40,255 nucleotides of DNA from an uncultured archaeon (GTDB taxonomy: Archaea > Halobacteriota > Methanosarcinia > Methanosarcinales > Methanoperedenaceae): the NCBI GenBank assembly GCA_902386135.1, contig CABMIB010000047.1, forward strand, positions 1 through 40,255. The letters run 5' to 3'. The notes beneath the pieces were generated by a model. It was not told the DNA's origin and searched no databases. It was given only the letters and a program-made list of their open reading frames with translations. This document shows, in pieces, positions 16,381 through 24,472 of this stretch. The number at the start of each line of letters is the position of its first letter. Position 1 is the stretch's first letter. The translations under genes and the position numbers were made by a program.

Positions 16381-16460
16381 GGTCTGTACAGTATATTTAT
16401 TGGTAGATAAATATGTTCCGGATACCTTACCTTTGCGAGGATTTCATACAAGTCTAAAGT

Positions 16461-16817
16461 TTAATCTACAATCGCAGCCAGTTTCATCTCGCTTTCACTT
16501 AACAGGTGAGATTCGCCATGGCCTTTATTTTTAGTCTCCTCTTCCACAATTATATCAACTATCCTTAACTGGAATTCCTGCAAGGCTTTGACCGCCAGGC
16601 TATCAGAATTTATCTTATAAAGCCAGGTATTGCCTATCCTGCGTGTTTTTTTAACGATATTGTAGCGTTCAAGTGTATCCCAGAATGTGTACAGTGTCGA
16701 GCGCCCCACGTCGGCGCACTCCGCAATCTCTTTTTTTGTGTATTCCATATCATCCTGGGTTATCAGGAGGTCGAGCACTTTTACTTGCGGGCTGTCTCCA
16801 AAAATCTCTGTGAACAT
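16461..16817 (-). CDS. Winged-helix transcriptional regulator
   Basis: A 118-residue protein with a winged helix-turn-helix of the archaeal MarR/ArsR-like type. Helices cover VKVLDLLITQ and TKKEIAECADVG; the recognition helix is RSTLYTFWDTLERYNIV, and the wing is KKTRRIGNTWLYKIN. The C-terminal helix FQLRIVDIIVEEE probably dimerises. There is no cysteine cluster, so it is not an obvious metal sensor. It stands divergent from glyS with 119 bases between, and same-strand to the DUF6159-like gene downstream. Confidence 0.85.
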   Translation of the reverse strand: MFTEIFGDSPQVKVLDLLITQDDMEYTKKEIAECADVGRSTLYTFWDTLERYNIVKKTRRIGNTWLYKINSDSLAVKALQEFQLRIVDIIVEEETKNKGHGESHLLSESEMKLAAIVD

Positions 16818-16936
16818 GATTATAACTAAGCATCAGTTGTATTTAAATCTGACAATAGAGGTCTATTGATCTAATATGCAGCATAGTCAAATGAAACCTT
16901 AATAAATCAAAACCATGTATTAAGCGAAAGATTCAC

Positions 16937-18682
16937 ATGGCAGACAAATACGAACAGGTAATAGAGCTTGCAAAGCGCCGCGGGTTCCTGTGGAACTCGT
17001 TCGAGCTGTACGGCGGAACTGCGGGTTTTTACGATTATGGTCCGCTCGGCGCCATGCTCAAGCGCCGGGTCGAGAACACCTGGCGGGATATATTCGTAAT
17101 AAATGAGGGGTATTACGAGATAGAGGCGCCCACCATCGGTATAGAGGATGTTTTTATCGCATCTGGGCATGTCGGGGGCTTCTCCGACCCACTGACAGAG
17201 TGCCAGAAGTGCCACGAGGCTTTCAGGGCAGACCATCTAATCAAGGATGTTGTGGATAACCCGGATACCCTGAGCGCTGATGAACTCACCGAGATAATCA
17301 ACAAGAACAACATCAAATGCCCGGAATGCGGCGGAAAGCTCGGTGCAGTTTACGAGTTCAACCTGATGTTCAAGACCAGCATCGGTCCGGGTGGAAAACG
17401 GGCAGGGTACCTTCGCCCCGAGACCGCCCAGGGGATGTTCGTGGATTTCCCTCGCCTCCTGAAGTTCTACCGCGACCATCTGCCTTTCGGTGCAACGCAG
17501 ATAGGGAAAGCCTATCGCAATGAGATATCCCCGCGCCAGGGTGTGATACGCCTGCGTGAATTCACACAGGCGGAAGCTGAGATATTCATCGACCCCAGGG
17601 ACAAGACACATCCGAAATTCAAGGAGATATCAGGCATTGTCCTGAACCTATACTCACAGGCCGGGCAGGCAGCCGGAGAGTCTCAGAAGATGTCCATCAA
17701 AGAGGCTGTAGCCGGGGGCATCATCGCCCATGAGTTCCTGGGATACTGCCTTGCCATGACGTATCGGTTCCTCGTGCGCGTCGGAGTATCGGCGGATAAA
17801 TTGCGTTTCAGGCAGCATATGAAGGACGAAATGGCGCACTATGCGGCGGATTGCTGGGATGCCGAGATATTGAGCGACCGCTTCGGCTGGGTCGAGGTCG
17901 TGGGCATTGCGGACAGGACTGATTATGACCTGAAAGCCCATGCAAAGCAGAGCGAGACCGAGCTGGCAGTGTATGTTCCTTACGACAAGCCGAAACCTAT
18001 TGAGCGTTTTACGGTCAAACCCAATATGGGTATCCTCGGACCAAAGTTCAAAGGAAAAGCAGCCAGGATAGCGAATGCGCTAAAAGCACTTAAGCCTGAA
18101 GAGCTATCAGGGGATGTTATCGAGCTGATAATCGACGGTGAAAAAATAACGATCGAAAAAAGTTCGGTCGCATTTGAAAAAGTAACAGAGGAAGTTCATG
18201 GCGAAACCATCATACCGCACGTGATAGAACCTTCCTTCGGCATAGACAGGATAATATATTCTTTGCTTGAGCACTCCTATTTTGAGGAGGAAGCTGTTGA
18301 AGAAGGAGAAGAAGATAAAACGCGGATAGTTTTGCGCCTCCCTCCGGAGGTTGCGCCTGTGCAGGCAGCCGTACTGCCCCTGCTTACGCGCGATGAACTT
18401 GTAAAACCCGCAGAGGACATAGTAAAAATGCTTCGCAAAGCGGGGATACTGGTCGCTTATGATGATTCTGGCACCATCGGCAGGCGGTACAGAAGGAACG
18501 ATGAGATCGGCACGCCGTATTCCATAACAGTGGATTACCAGACACTTGAGGACGGCAGCGTCACAATAAGGGACAGGGACACGATGAAACAGGTGCGGGC
18601 GAGCATGAATGATATTGCAGACAATGTTTGCGACCTGATATATGGTGGCAAATCCTTTGAGGAAGCCGGCAGAAAAGTATAG
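16937..18682 (+). CDS. glyS: Glycine--tRNA ligase, archaeal/eukaryotic alpha2 type
   Basis: A 581-residue class II aminoacyl-tRNA synthetase that charges tRNA-Gly. The N-terminal KRRGFLWNSFELYGGTAGFY is characteristic of the alpha2 enzyme. Motif 2 lies in the RPETAQGMFVDF and GKAYRNEISPRQGVIRLREF region, and motif 3 includes EPSFGIDRIIYSLLEHSY. Two cysteine pairs (CQKC and CPEC) form a zinc knuckle in the insertion. The C-terminal ~100 residues are the anticodon-binding fold (VQAAVLPLLTRDELVKPAEDI). Full length. The kinase-like gene follows after 9 bases, probably in one transcript. Confidence 0.97.
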   Translation: MADKYEQVIELAKRRGFLWNSFELYGGTAGFYDYGPLGAMLKRRVENTWRDIFVINEGYYEIEAPTIGIEDVFIASGHVGGFSDPLTECQKCHEAFRADHLIKDVVDNPDTLSADELTEIINKNNIKCPECGGKLGAVYEFNLMFKTSIGPGGKRAGYLRPETAQGMFVDFPRLLKFYRDHLPFGATQIGKAYRNEISPRQGVIRLREFTQAEAEIFIDPRDKTHPKFKEISGIVLNLYSQAGQAAGESQKMSIKEAVAGGIIAHEFLGYCLAMTYRFLVRVGVSADKLRFRQHMKDEMAHYAADCWDAEILSDRFGWVEVVGIADRTDYDLKAHAKQSETELAVYVPYDKPKPIERFTVKPNMGILGPKFKGKAARIANALKALKPEELSGDVIELIIDGEKITIEKSSVAFEKVTEEVHGETIIPHVIEPSFGIDRIIYSLLEHSYFEEEAVEEGEEDKTRIVLRLPPEVAPVQAAVLPLLTRDELVKPAEDIVKMLRKAGILVAYDDSGTIGRRYRRNDEIGTPYSITVDYQTLEDGSVTIRDRDTMKQVRASMNDIADNVCDLIYGGKSFEEAGRKV

Positions 18683-18691
18683 AATATTTGT

Positions 18692-19315
18692 ATGTTCGAC
18701 CTATCCAGTGAGCTGCGAAGAAAAGCGTTCCATCTAATAGGTTCTCTTATCCCGATCGTCTATTATTTTCTGGACAGGGAAACAGCATTAATAGGGCTTT
18801 CAATTATTAATGCCGTCCTTTTATTGATCGAATGGCTCCGCCTTAATGGAAAAATAGAGCTTCCGAAAGTATTACTGCGCCCTCACGAGAATAAACAGGT
18901 TGCAGCATATATCTATTTTCAGATGGCTGCTCTTATCTCTATCCTGGTATTCGATAAAACGATAGCCATAGCTGCATTATTGATGCTGGCCGTAGGGGAT
19001 ACGGCATCGGGGCTGGCAGGCTCGATGATAAGCGGCGGGGATGTCCGCAACCACGATACAAAAAAGATTGTGATCAAACCTCTGCCGATAATGGCTGCAA
19101 TGTTTGTTGTGTGTTTGATGACAGGGCTTGTTCTTTTAAGCCTGCCTCTGGCAAAGGATATGGCTTATTTATCTCTTCCTGTATATGTTGCGGGCGCTGC
19201 TGGCGCCACGCTGGGGGACGCAATCCCATTACGGATTAACGGAAGACCGGTAGATGATAACCTTGTGATACCGCTCCTATCCGGGGTATTCATGAGTGTT
19301 TTTAGAGTTATTTAA
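18692..19315 (+). CDS. Dolichol/phytol-kinase-like CTP-dependent polyprenol kinase
   Basis: A 207-residue membrane protein with about six hydrophobic segments. RRKAFHLIGSLIPIVYY is the typical N-terminal segment of the SEC59/phytol kinase family. The cytosolic nucleotide site appears as AVGDTASGLAG, then DTKKIVIKPLP, and the C-terminal ATLGDAIPLRINGRPVDDN followed by LVIPLLSG, equivalent to the 'D-N-hydrophobic-IPL' end of these enzymes. The expected activity is CTP-dependent phosphorylation of a polyprenol, for dolichyl-phosphate or archaeal lipid recycling; the true substrate is not determined. It is linked to glyS by a 9-base gap. Confidence 0.78.
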   Translation: MFDLSSELRRKAFHLIGSLIPIVYYFLDRETALIGLSIINAVLLLIEWLRLNGKIELPKVLLRPHENKQVAAYIYFQMAALISILVFDKTIAIAALLMLAVGDTASGLAGSMISGGDVRNHDTKKIVIKPLPIMAAMFVVCLMTGLVLLSLPLAKDMAYLSLPVYVAGAAGATLGDAIPLRINGRPVDDNLVIPLLSGVFMSVFRVI

Positions 19316-19369
19316 AATTTTGATGATTTCTCCATTGGCATGTTTCGCAGGAATCTTATCACCAGCTTT

Positions 19370-19439
19370 GCACCTAAAGTCGCTTTTGCACCTAAAGTCG
19401 TGAAGTTGCACCTATAGTCTTAATTCAGTACCTAAAATC
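19370..19439 (+). repeat. Left array of ~20-bp-period repeats (core GCACCTAAAGTC)
   Basis: Four 12-base cores begin at 19370, 19388, 19408 and 19428, i.e. spacing 18, 20 and 20. Two are exact GCACCTAAAGTC and two have one or two changes (GCACCTATAGTC, GTACCTAAAATC). The sequence before each core is mostly TT. The same core forms another array at 24297-24372 on the far side of the TetR-ABC cassette. About two helical turns per unit suggests repeated protein-binding sites on one DNA face. Confidence 0.75.
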
Positions 19440-19482
19440 CTATTGCAAGTTTACAATTACCCACAAATACCAACATCAAAAC

Positions 19483-19491
19483 TTTTAAATA
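19483..19491 (+). promoter_or_regulatory. TATA box of the TetR-ABC operon
   Basis: TTTTAAATA preceded by CAAAAC. Predicted transcription start is ~25 bases downstream, near 19510-19515, inside the operator region. Confidence 0.55.
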
Positions 19492-19492
19492 C

Positions 19493-19534
19493 GACTATGG
19501 TCGTGTATGATTACGGTCGGATATGACCGTAGTC
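19493..19534. promoter_or_regulatory. Candidate TetR operator with three half-sites
   Basis: TACGGTC (19512-19518) and GACCGTA (19525-19531) form a perfect 7-bp inverted repeat with a 6-base spacer. A third, directly repeated half-site GACTATGGTC at 19493-19502 is a 9/10 inverted match to GACCGTAGTC at 19525-19534. It abuts the TATA box and should cover the start site, as expected for a TetR-type autorepressor encoded 36 bases downstream. Confidence 0.65.
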
Positions 19535-19569
19535 ATTATCCAAGTTGTATCTGTTAAGAAGATGGTAAC

Positions 19570-20172
19570 ATGTCCCTGCGTGAGAAAAAGAAAATAGAAA
19601 CAAAAAATAAGATCTTTGAAGTGGCGGGAAGATTATTCAAAGAAAAAGGATTTGAAAGCACAAGTATTGATGAGATCACCGAAGAAGCTGGAATAGGTAA
19701 GAGTACATTTTTCAATTATTTTCCGACTAAAGAGGCGCTTCTCCTATTCTTTGGAGAACAAAGGGATGAGTTGATTTATAGTTTGATCGAAAATGAGACG
19801 GCAAGAAGTTGCTCTACCAAGGATAAGATAAAGAACCTACTGGCATTTCTGGCAGAGAACTATGAAAAAGACAAAGAACTTACAAAACTGCTGGTCCTTG
19901 AATACATAAAACATATAAGATTTACAGGGTTGAAATCTGATGAAGATAAAAAAAGACGCTACCGTCTCATTAAGATACTAAGCGATTTACTTGAAGAAGG
20001 TGTAAAAGAGGGAGACGTAAGAAGCACTATAAATGTAAAGAAAGCGACTGAAACTCTGATTGCAATCTACTTGTTCTCACTAATGGCCTGGTTAAAGCCA
20101 GAGAGCGATTACTCATTTTCCAGGGATATTTCCGAAAAGATCGATATGGTATTCGAAGGTATCGGGGGTTGA
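19570..20172 (+). CDS. TetR/AcrR-family transcriptional regulator
   Basis: A 200-residue regulator. The N-terminal helix-turn-helix is the family standard: AGRLFKEKGFESTSIDEITE then EAGIGKSTFFNYFPTKEALL (about residues 18-58). The remaining ~140 helical residues are the ligand-binding and dimerisation domain, unspecific in sequence. It is the first gene of the cassette and overlaps the end region of the ATPase gene start, so it is likely co-transcribed with the exporter and autoregulated through the operator at 19493-19534. Probable inducers are substrates of the ABC system, which is inference. Confidence 0.93.
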   Translation: MSLREKKKIETKNKIFEVAGRLFKEKGFESTSIDEITEEAGIGKSTFFNYFPTKEALLLFFGEQRDELIYSLIENETARSCSTKDKIKNLLAFLAENYEKDKELTKLLVLEYIKHIRFTGLKSDEDKKRRYRLIKILSDLLEEGVKEGDVRSTINVKKATETLIAIYLFSLMAWLKPESDYSFSRDISEKIDMVFEGIGG

Positions 20173-20177
20173 ATTTT

Positions 20178-20858
20178 ATGACAGATACTGTAATGGAACT
20201 GCAGGACGTCTGGAAAATTTATCGCATGGGTGAGTTTGACGTACCTGCACTTCAGGGAATAGACCTGGCTATCGAGGCAAGTGAGTTCGTGGCTATAACA
20301 GGACCAAGCGGATGCGGTAAGTCAACCATGTTAAACATGATAGGCTGTATGGATATGCCCACCCGCGGAAAGGTTTTGCTTGAAGACAGGGACATATCAG
20401 AATTTAGCAGTAATAATCTTGCACGCATAAGAGGTAAAAAAATCGGATTTGTATTTCAGACTTTTAACCTTTACCCCACTCTTACAACAATAGCAAACAT
20501 CCAGCTTCCGATGAGGATTCATGAATTTCCTGAGAGCGATATAGAGGAGGCATCAAAAAAACTGCTGACTATTGTTGGGTTGGCTGAACGCGGAGCCCAT
20601 TTTCCAGCTCAGTTATCAGGGGGACAGCAGCAGAGAGTAGCAATTGCAAGGGCACTCGCTACAGGTCCTTCTATTCTCCTGGCAGATGAGCCCACAGGGA
20701 ATCTTGACACAAAAGCAGGAAGCGAAGTAATGGATGTTTTCAAACGTTTAAACAGCGAGGGATTGACTATAGTAATGATAACACATGACATGAAAATTGC
20801 AGAATATGCAGGAAGAGTTGTAAGAATGCTTGATGGAAAAATAGTAGGTGAAACATGA
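20178..20858 (+). CDS. MacB/LolD-type ABC transporter ATP-binding protein
   Basis: A 226-residue ATPase (from the ATG at 20178; a TTG at 20169 overlapping the TetR stop is the alternative). I prefer 20178 because GGGGG lies 9 bases upstream. Walker A is GPSGCGKST, the Q-loop lies in FVFQTFNLYP, the signature is LSGGQQQRVAIARAL, Walker B is ILLADEPTGNLD, and the switch histidine is in MITHD. These are typical of the MacB/LolD/FtsE group, which uses FtsX-like permeases and powers extrusion or mechanotransmission. The matching permease lies two genes downstream. The next gene overlaps by 4 bases. Confidence 0.95.
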   Translation: MTDTVMELQDVWKIYRMGEFDVPALQGIDLAIEASEFVAITGPSGCGKSTMLNMIGCMDMPTRGKVLLEDRDISEFSSNNLARIRGKKIGFVFQTFNLYPTLTTIANIQLPMRIHEFPESDIEEASKKLLTIVGLAERGAHFPAQLSGGQQQRVAIARALATGPSILLADEPTGNLDTKAGSEVMDVFKRLNSEGLTIVMITHDMKIAEYAGRVVRMLDGKIVGET

Positions 20859-22051
20859 AAAAATTTTATTTAGTGTTAATGATCGCATCTGCGGTGTTGT
20901 TTACACAGGTCGCGTCCGCACAATCAAATTATCTTGTGACTGAAAGTGCACCCGTGTATCCCGGAGATACTACCTATGTCTATGTACCGATACAGAATAT
21001 GGGATTTGGCTCGTTCATGGAAGATGTATCGGTCAAACTGGTGCCGAAAGATAATGCATCAGCTAATGCAGTGAATATTCTGAACGATGTATATTCATTA
21101 GGAACTATAAATGACTGGGGCGACCAGAGAACTGCAAAGTTCAGGATCAATGTAAATCCTGATGCCGTAGAAGGAGATTATTATTTCAATGTTTATATCA
21201 CATATAAGGGCCAGCAAACAAGCGGCTCTACTCAGGCGACTCCGGTAACTACCGAGCTCAAAGACCAGATTTTAACGATTAAAGGCAAGCCCTTAATAGT
21301 GCTGCTTAATTCAACGCTTGGCACCGTAGCACCGATGAGCATTAACAGGGTGACGCTGCAGTTTAAAAATACAGGTACGGGCACAGTACAGAACGCCGTA
21401 GCTGAAATAAACCTCGCAACGGATTCGAATCCGGCATTTTCTATCCTTGGCGGAGGAACGCAGTTCTCCCTCGGTAACCTGAAGGCAGGCAATGAAGCCG
21501 ATATCACATTTGACATGGCAGTAGATATTGCAGCGCACCCCGGTGTATATAACCTGCCCATAAAGATCACAGGGGAGAATAATTACTCATCCAGTAACTA
21601 TGTCGGACTGGTTGTCGCCGGAACTACTGATTTTGAGATAAGCTACCAGGAAACTTTGGGCTCCTTTTCGCTCAATGTTGCAAATGTAGGGGTAAATCCG
21701 GCCAGTGCGGTGACTGTCAGCATACCTACCCAAAAGAACTTCTCTTCAACTGGAAGCAGTTCTTCCGTGCTTGGGAATTTAAATTCTGGTGATTACACCT
21801 CTGCAATATTCCAGATAACAAAAAATGCTGGAGCAGGAAACAACCTTGAATTGGAGATACAATATACCGATACAAGTGGAACGAGACATACTATTGCAAA
21901 GAACCTTGCTGTAGAGTTATCAGCCGGGGGTGCGCTGGCTGGAACGAAAGGCACAGCAGGTACGAATTATGCCATATGGGCACTTGCGGTAGCAGTGATC
22001 ATAATAGTATTCTGGCAGAGGAAGAAGATATCCGGTTTGATCAAGAAATAA
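20855..22051 (+). CDS. Exported COG1361/CARDB-like surface protein with C-terminal anchor
   Basis: A 398-residue protein. A signal peptide is clear (Lys-Lys, hydrophobic core, cleavage near ASAQS at ~22-23). The body consists of repeated immunoglobulin-like beta-sandwich segments of the CARDB/NEW3 type: NMGFGSFMEDVSVKL, FKNTGTGTVQNAVAEINL and NVGVNPASAVTVSI mark the starts of successive domains. A C-terminal membrane segment (~374-388) is followed by basic residues. It is encoded between the ATPase and permease genes, with a 4-base overlap upstream and 13 bases downstream. It may act as the extracytoplasmic adaptor that MacA provides in bacteria; that analogy is my inference. Confidence 0.85.
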   Translation: MKKFYLVLMIASAVLFTQVASAQSNYLVTESAPVYPGDTTYVYVPIQNMGFGSFMEDVSVKLVPKDNASANAVNILNDVYSLGTINDWGDQRTAKFRINVNPDAVEGDYYFNVYITYKGQQTSGSTQATPVTTELKDQILTIKGKPLIVLLNSTLGTVAPMSINRVTLQFKNTGTGTVQNAVAEINLATDSNPAFSILGGGTQFSLGNLKAGNEADITFDMAVDIAAHPGVYNLPIKITGENNYSSSNYVGLVVAGTTDFEISYQETLGSFSLNVANVGVNPASAVTVSIPTQKNFSSTGSSSSVLGNLNSGDYTSAIFQITKNAGAGNNLELEIQYTDTSGTRHTIAKNLAVELSAGGALAGTKGTAGTNYAIWALAVAVIIIVFWQRKKISGLIKK

Positions 22052-22064
22052 CAGGCTGAACTAA

Positions 22065-23276
22065 ATGAAAACGTTAGATATTTTCACCTTGTCCCTGAGC
22101 CATGTTAAGAAAAGCAAGATGCGAAGCTGGCTCACTGTTATTGGTATTGTGATAGGGGTGGCTGCGGTCGTAGCTATAATATCCATAGGCGAGGGCTTAC
22201 AGGAAAGCGTGCAGGCTAACCTGGGTGGTCTTGGAGCTGATTTGATCACGGTCATCCCGGGGTTTTCGCGTGCTTCTAACGGTTTTGGGGGGATGGGGGC
22301 GGCTTCAGGTAATATTAATCTCACGGATAAAGACCTGAACGCAATCAAGCAGGTACCAGGCGTGTTATATGTAAATGGCATGGTATCAGGAAGGTCAGAT
22401 ATGATACTGGGTACGGAGAAGACCTCAGTATCCATAAGCGGCGTTGATACCGCGACATGGCGTTCCATAGTCACAACGAAGCTTGAAGCCGGCAGATACC
22501 TTCAGCCAGGTGATTCGAACGCTGTAGTTATTGGCTATTCTTTAGCCCATGATACTTTTTTACAACAGATTACCCTGAATAGACCAATTACAATAGGAGG
22601 CAAGACTTTTAAGGTCGTGGGAATATTCGCTAAATCTGGCGGTTTTGGAGGAGGAGATAATGCGGTATATATGCCTGCAGATTATGCTCGTGATGTGATA
22701 ACTGAAAGTATATCCAGAAACATATTTAATTCCATCATGGTAAAAGTAGCCGACCAAGAGCAGGCGAATAAAATAACTGACGATATTATACAGAAGCTCA
22801 TGCAGTCAAGACATGTGAATTCAAGAACCAGGGATTTTACAGTTATTGCATTCGCATCGATTCAGCAGCAGATAAGCAGTATCACTCAGGCTATATCACT
22901 GTTCTTGACGGCGATAGCGGCAGTTTCGCTTCTTGTGGGCGCCGTAGGAATAGCAAATACCATGTTCATGTCAGTCATGGAACGCACGAGACAGATAGGA
23001 TTACTCAAGGCACTTGGAGCTACAGATAATGAAGTAATGAAACTTTTCATTATGGAAGCCGGATTATTCGGATTTGTTGGTGGAATAATCGGGATAATTT
23101 TTGGCATACTCATATCAGTCATGATATCTGCGGTGGGTTTGAGCGCTGTTGTCACACCCCAACTATTGGTCTTTTCACTTGCATTCTCTGTATTTGTGGG
23201 CGTACTCTCAGGCGTTGCACCTGCAAGATCGGCAGCAAAGATGAATCCGGTGGATGCCCTGCGGTTTGAACAATAG
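22065..23276 (+). CDS. MacB/FtsX-type ABC transporter permease
   Basis: A 403-residue permease. TM1 is WLTVIGIVIGVAAVVAIISI after a short cytosolic N-terminus. An external MacB-PCD domain of ~230 residues follows (GADLITVIPGFS, VNGMVSGRSDM, VVIGYSLA). Three C-terminal membrane segments close the chain, with the typical MERTRQIGLLKALGATDNEV coupling loop and the ending PARSAAKMNPVDALRFE. It pairs with the ATPase at 20178. The presence of a large periplasm-type domain indicates a MacB-like type VII ABC architecture rather than a classical channel exporter. Confidence 0.95.
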   Translation: MKTLDIFTLSLSHVKKSKMRSWLTVIGIVIGVAAVVAIISIGEGLQESVQANLGGLGADLITVIPGFSRASNGFGGMGAASGNINLTDKDLNAIKQVPGVLYVNGMVSGRSDMILGTEKTSVSISGVDTATWRSIVTTKLEAGRYLQPGDSNAVVIGYSLAHDTFLQQITLNRPITIGGKTFKVVGIFAKSGGFGGGDNAVYMPADYARDVITESISRNIFNSIMVKVADQEQANKITDDIIQKLMQSRHVNSRTRDFTVIAFASIQQQISSITQAISLFLTAIAAVSLLVGAVGIANTMFMSVMERTRQIGLLKALGATDNEVMKLFIMEAGLFGFVGGIIGIIFGILISVMISAVGLSAVVTPQLLVFSLAFSVFVGVLSGVAPARSAAKMNPVDALRFEQ

Positions 23277-23284
23277 GAGATTAT

Positions 23285-23773
23285 ATGCAAAACGGAAATT
23301 TCTTCAAGAAAATTTTAAATTCTTTGAATATTAAAGAACATCCAGCGAAGAAACACATAGACCGAAAGCTCATCTTTAGGCTAAGGATTTTTTATGTGAT
23401 AGGTATCATCCTGACTGGGCTTATGCTGTATGATGTCTTGGAAGGTATTATTGGCATCGAGCTATCTCTTGGCGGATTTCTCTTGGGATTATTCCTTGGG
23501 TTCATTGCCACTCGCATGTTTATTATTCACTGGCATGAAGAGAGGGCAAAAGTTGTTTCTCGTTTTGATACGATTGGCATTATTATAATGCTATTTTATG
23601 TGGCTTTTTCCGTATCAAGAGCATGGCTTTTTGGGCATTGGATACATGGTTCTATTCTCACTGCCTTCACTTATAGTATTCTTGCAGGAATAATGATAGG
23701 GAGAATTGTAGGGATGCGTATAAAACTAAAAAATATACTGTCTGAGCATTCATTCCAAAGTCCCAAAGGTTAA
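23285..23773 (+). CDS. Small four-helix membrane protein of the ABC cassette
   Basis: A 162-residue protein that I do not recognise. A basic N-terminal 45 residues is followed by four hydrophobic segments (about 50-66, 70-92, 107-125, 131-145) with the loop FIIHWHEERAKVVSRFD between the second and third. AGGAGATT lies before the ATG and the permease gene stops 8 bases upstream, so it belongs to the operon. It may be an accessory or unrelated passenger; it shows no nucleotide-binding or catalytic motif. Confidence 0.72.
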   Translation: MQNGNFFKKILNSLNIKEHPAKKHIDRKLIFRLRIFYVIGIILTGLMLYDVLEGIIGIELSLGGFLLGLFLGFIATRMFIIHWHEERAKVVSRFDTIGIIIMLFYVAFSVSRAWLFGHWIHGSILTAFTYSILAGIMIGRIVGMRIKLKNILSEHSFQSPKG

Positions 23774-23842
23774 CACATCAAAGGAAGTCCCTTAGACTTA
23801 ACAGACCCAGTTGAAGAAACAGACTAATACAGGTTCGCTTGA

Positions 23843-24139
23843 AGATGCTTTTCTGTCGCCTCGCTTCTGGAAGATATGCAGGGATTCCAGATGATCATGA
23901 ATTTTTTGGTTATGCCGCTTTTTTTCTTATCCGGCGCGTTATTTCCGCTTCAGGGTCTTCCAGGAGTAATTGTCCTGTTTTCCAGCCTGAATCCACTCTC
24001 TTACGGCGTCGATGGTTTAAGAGGCGCACTCGTAGGCCAGATGTATTTCGGCTTCGGAATTGATTTTGCGGTGCTTGCAGGTATTTCCGCGCTGTTCCTT
24101 GTAATCGGGAGCTATTTGTTTTCAAAAATCCAGATATGA
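23843..24139 (+). pseudogene. 5'-truncated ABC-2 type transporter permease
   Basis: In frame from a stop at 23840-23842 the DNA reads RCFSVASLLEDMQGFQMIMN and goes on to FLVMPLFFLSGALFPL and NPLSYGVDGLRG, ending with ten or so residues after the last membrane helix. This is the conserved C-terminal third of ABC-2 permeases (DrrB/NodJ type), normally ~250 residues. The first ~150 residues, including the N-terminal helices, are absent; the DNA upstream holds none of them in any frame. An ATG at 23876 could start an 87-residue protein, but SVASLLED before it still matches the family, so it is better read as a deletion remnant. Confidence 0.8.
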
Positions 24140-24296
24140 TATTATCCCTTGACCGGATTAAAGAGTGACCATTGGAATGGAATTGAGGTATCCAGATTTC
24201 AAAATTTCGAATGGTATCGGCATTCTAATAACTTCGTATGTCTCTCACATGGATAGCATGAGTGTGGGGTATGGGGGCTATGTGAGACTCTAACTT

Positions 24297-24372
24297 GCAC
24301 CTAAGATCTTAATTCTGCACCTAAAGTCTTAATCTTGCACCTAAAGTAGCTCAAAAACGTGACTTTAAGTGC
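24297..24372 (+). repeat. Right array of ~20-bp-period repeats with one inverted copy
   Basis: Direct cores begin at 24297 (GCACCTAAGATC), 24317 (GCACCTAAAGTC, exact) and 24337 (GCACCTAAAGTA), each 20 bases apart and separated by TTAAT/TTCT-like spacers. GACTTTAAGTGC at 24361-24372 is an inverted copy with one change. The left array at 19370-19439 carries the same core. The two arrays bracket the TetR-ABC cassette and the ABC-2 remnant. Confidence 0.75.
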
Positions 24373-24390
24373 AAAGCCCTTATCACCGTA

Positions 24391-24400
24391 ACTTATATAT
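24391..24400 (+). promoter_or_regulatory. TATA box for the 59-aa protein gene
   Basis: ACTTATATAT lies ~20 bases after the inverted repeat copy. It predicts a transcription start near 24420-24425 and a leader of ~50 bases ending in GGAG, 8 bases before the ATG. Confidence 0.5.
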
Positions 24401-24472
24401 ACTCTAATAATTATCATTATAATAATGAGGAGCACAAGGTACAGGAGGCTATGAGGTACTGGAGAATATCAG

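Larger units (their letters stand above)
24140..24472. other. 333-base intergenic region with hairpin, repeat array and promoter
   Basis: No gene is seen. TCTCACAT (24243-24250) and ATGTGAGA (24280-24287) form an 8-bp inverted repeat with a 29-base G-rich loop. The right repeat array follows at 24297-24372. ACTTATATATACTC at 24391-24404 is a strong TATA element for the small gene at 24473. Confidence 0.5.

Noticed and set aside
19370-19439. The repeat array as a CRISPR locus
   Set aside because: Units are 12-base cores with 6-8 base spacers, far shorter than CRISPR repeats and spacers, and no cas genes are present.
23876-24139. An independent 87-aa membrane protein
   Set aside because: In-frame residues before the ATG (SVASLLED) already match the ABC-2 permease family, so the piece is better explained as a truncation.
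19370-24372. The TetR-ABC region as a complete transposon
   Set aside because: No transposase, integrase or terminal inverted repeats with target duplication could be seen; only the flanking arrays hint at mobility, so I left it as a finding.
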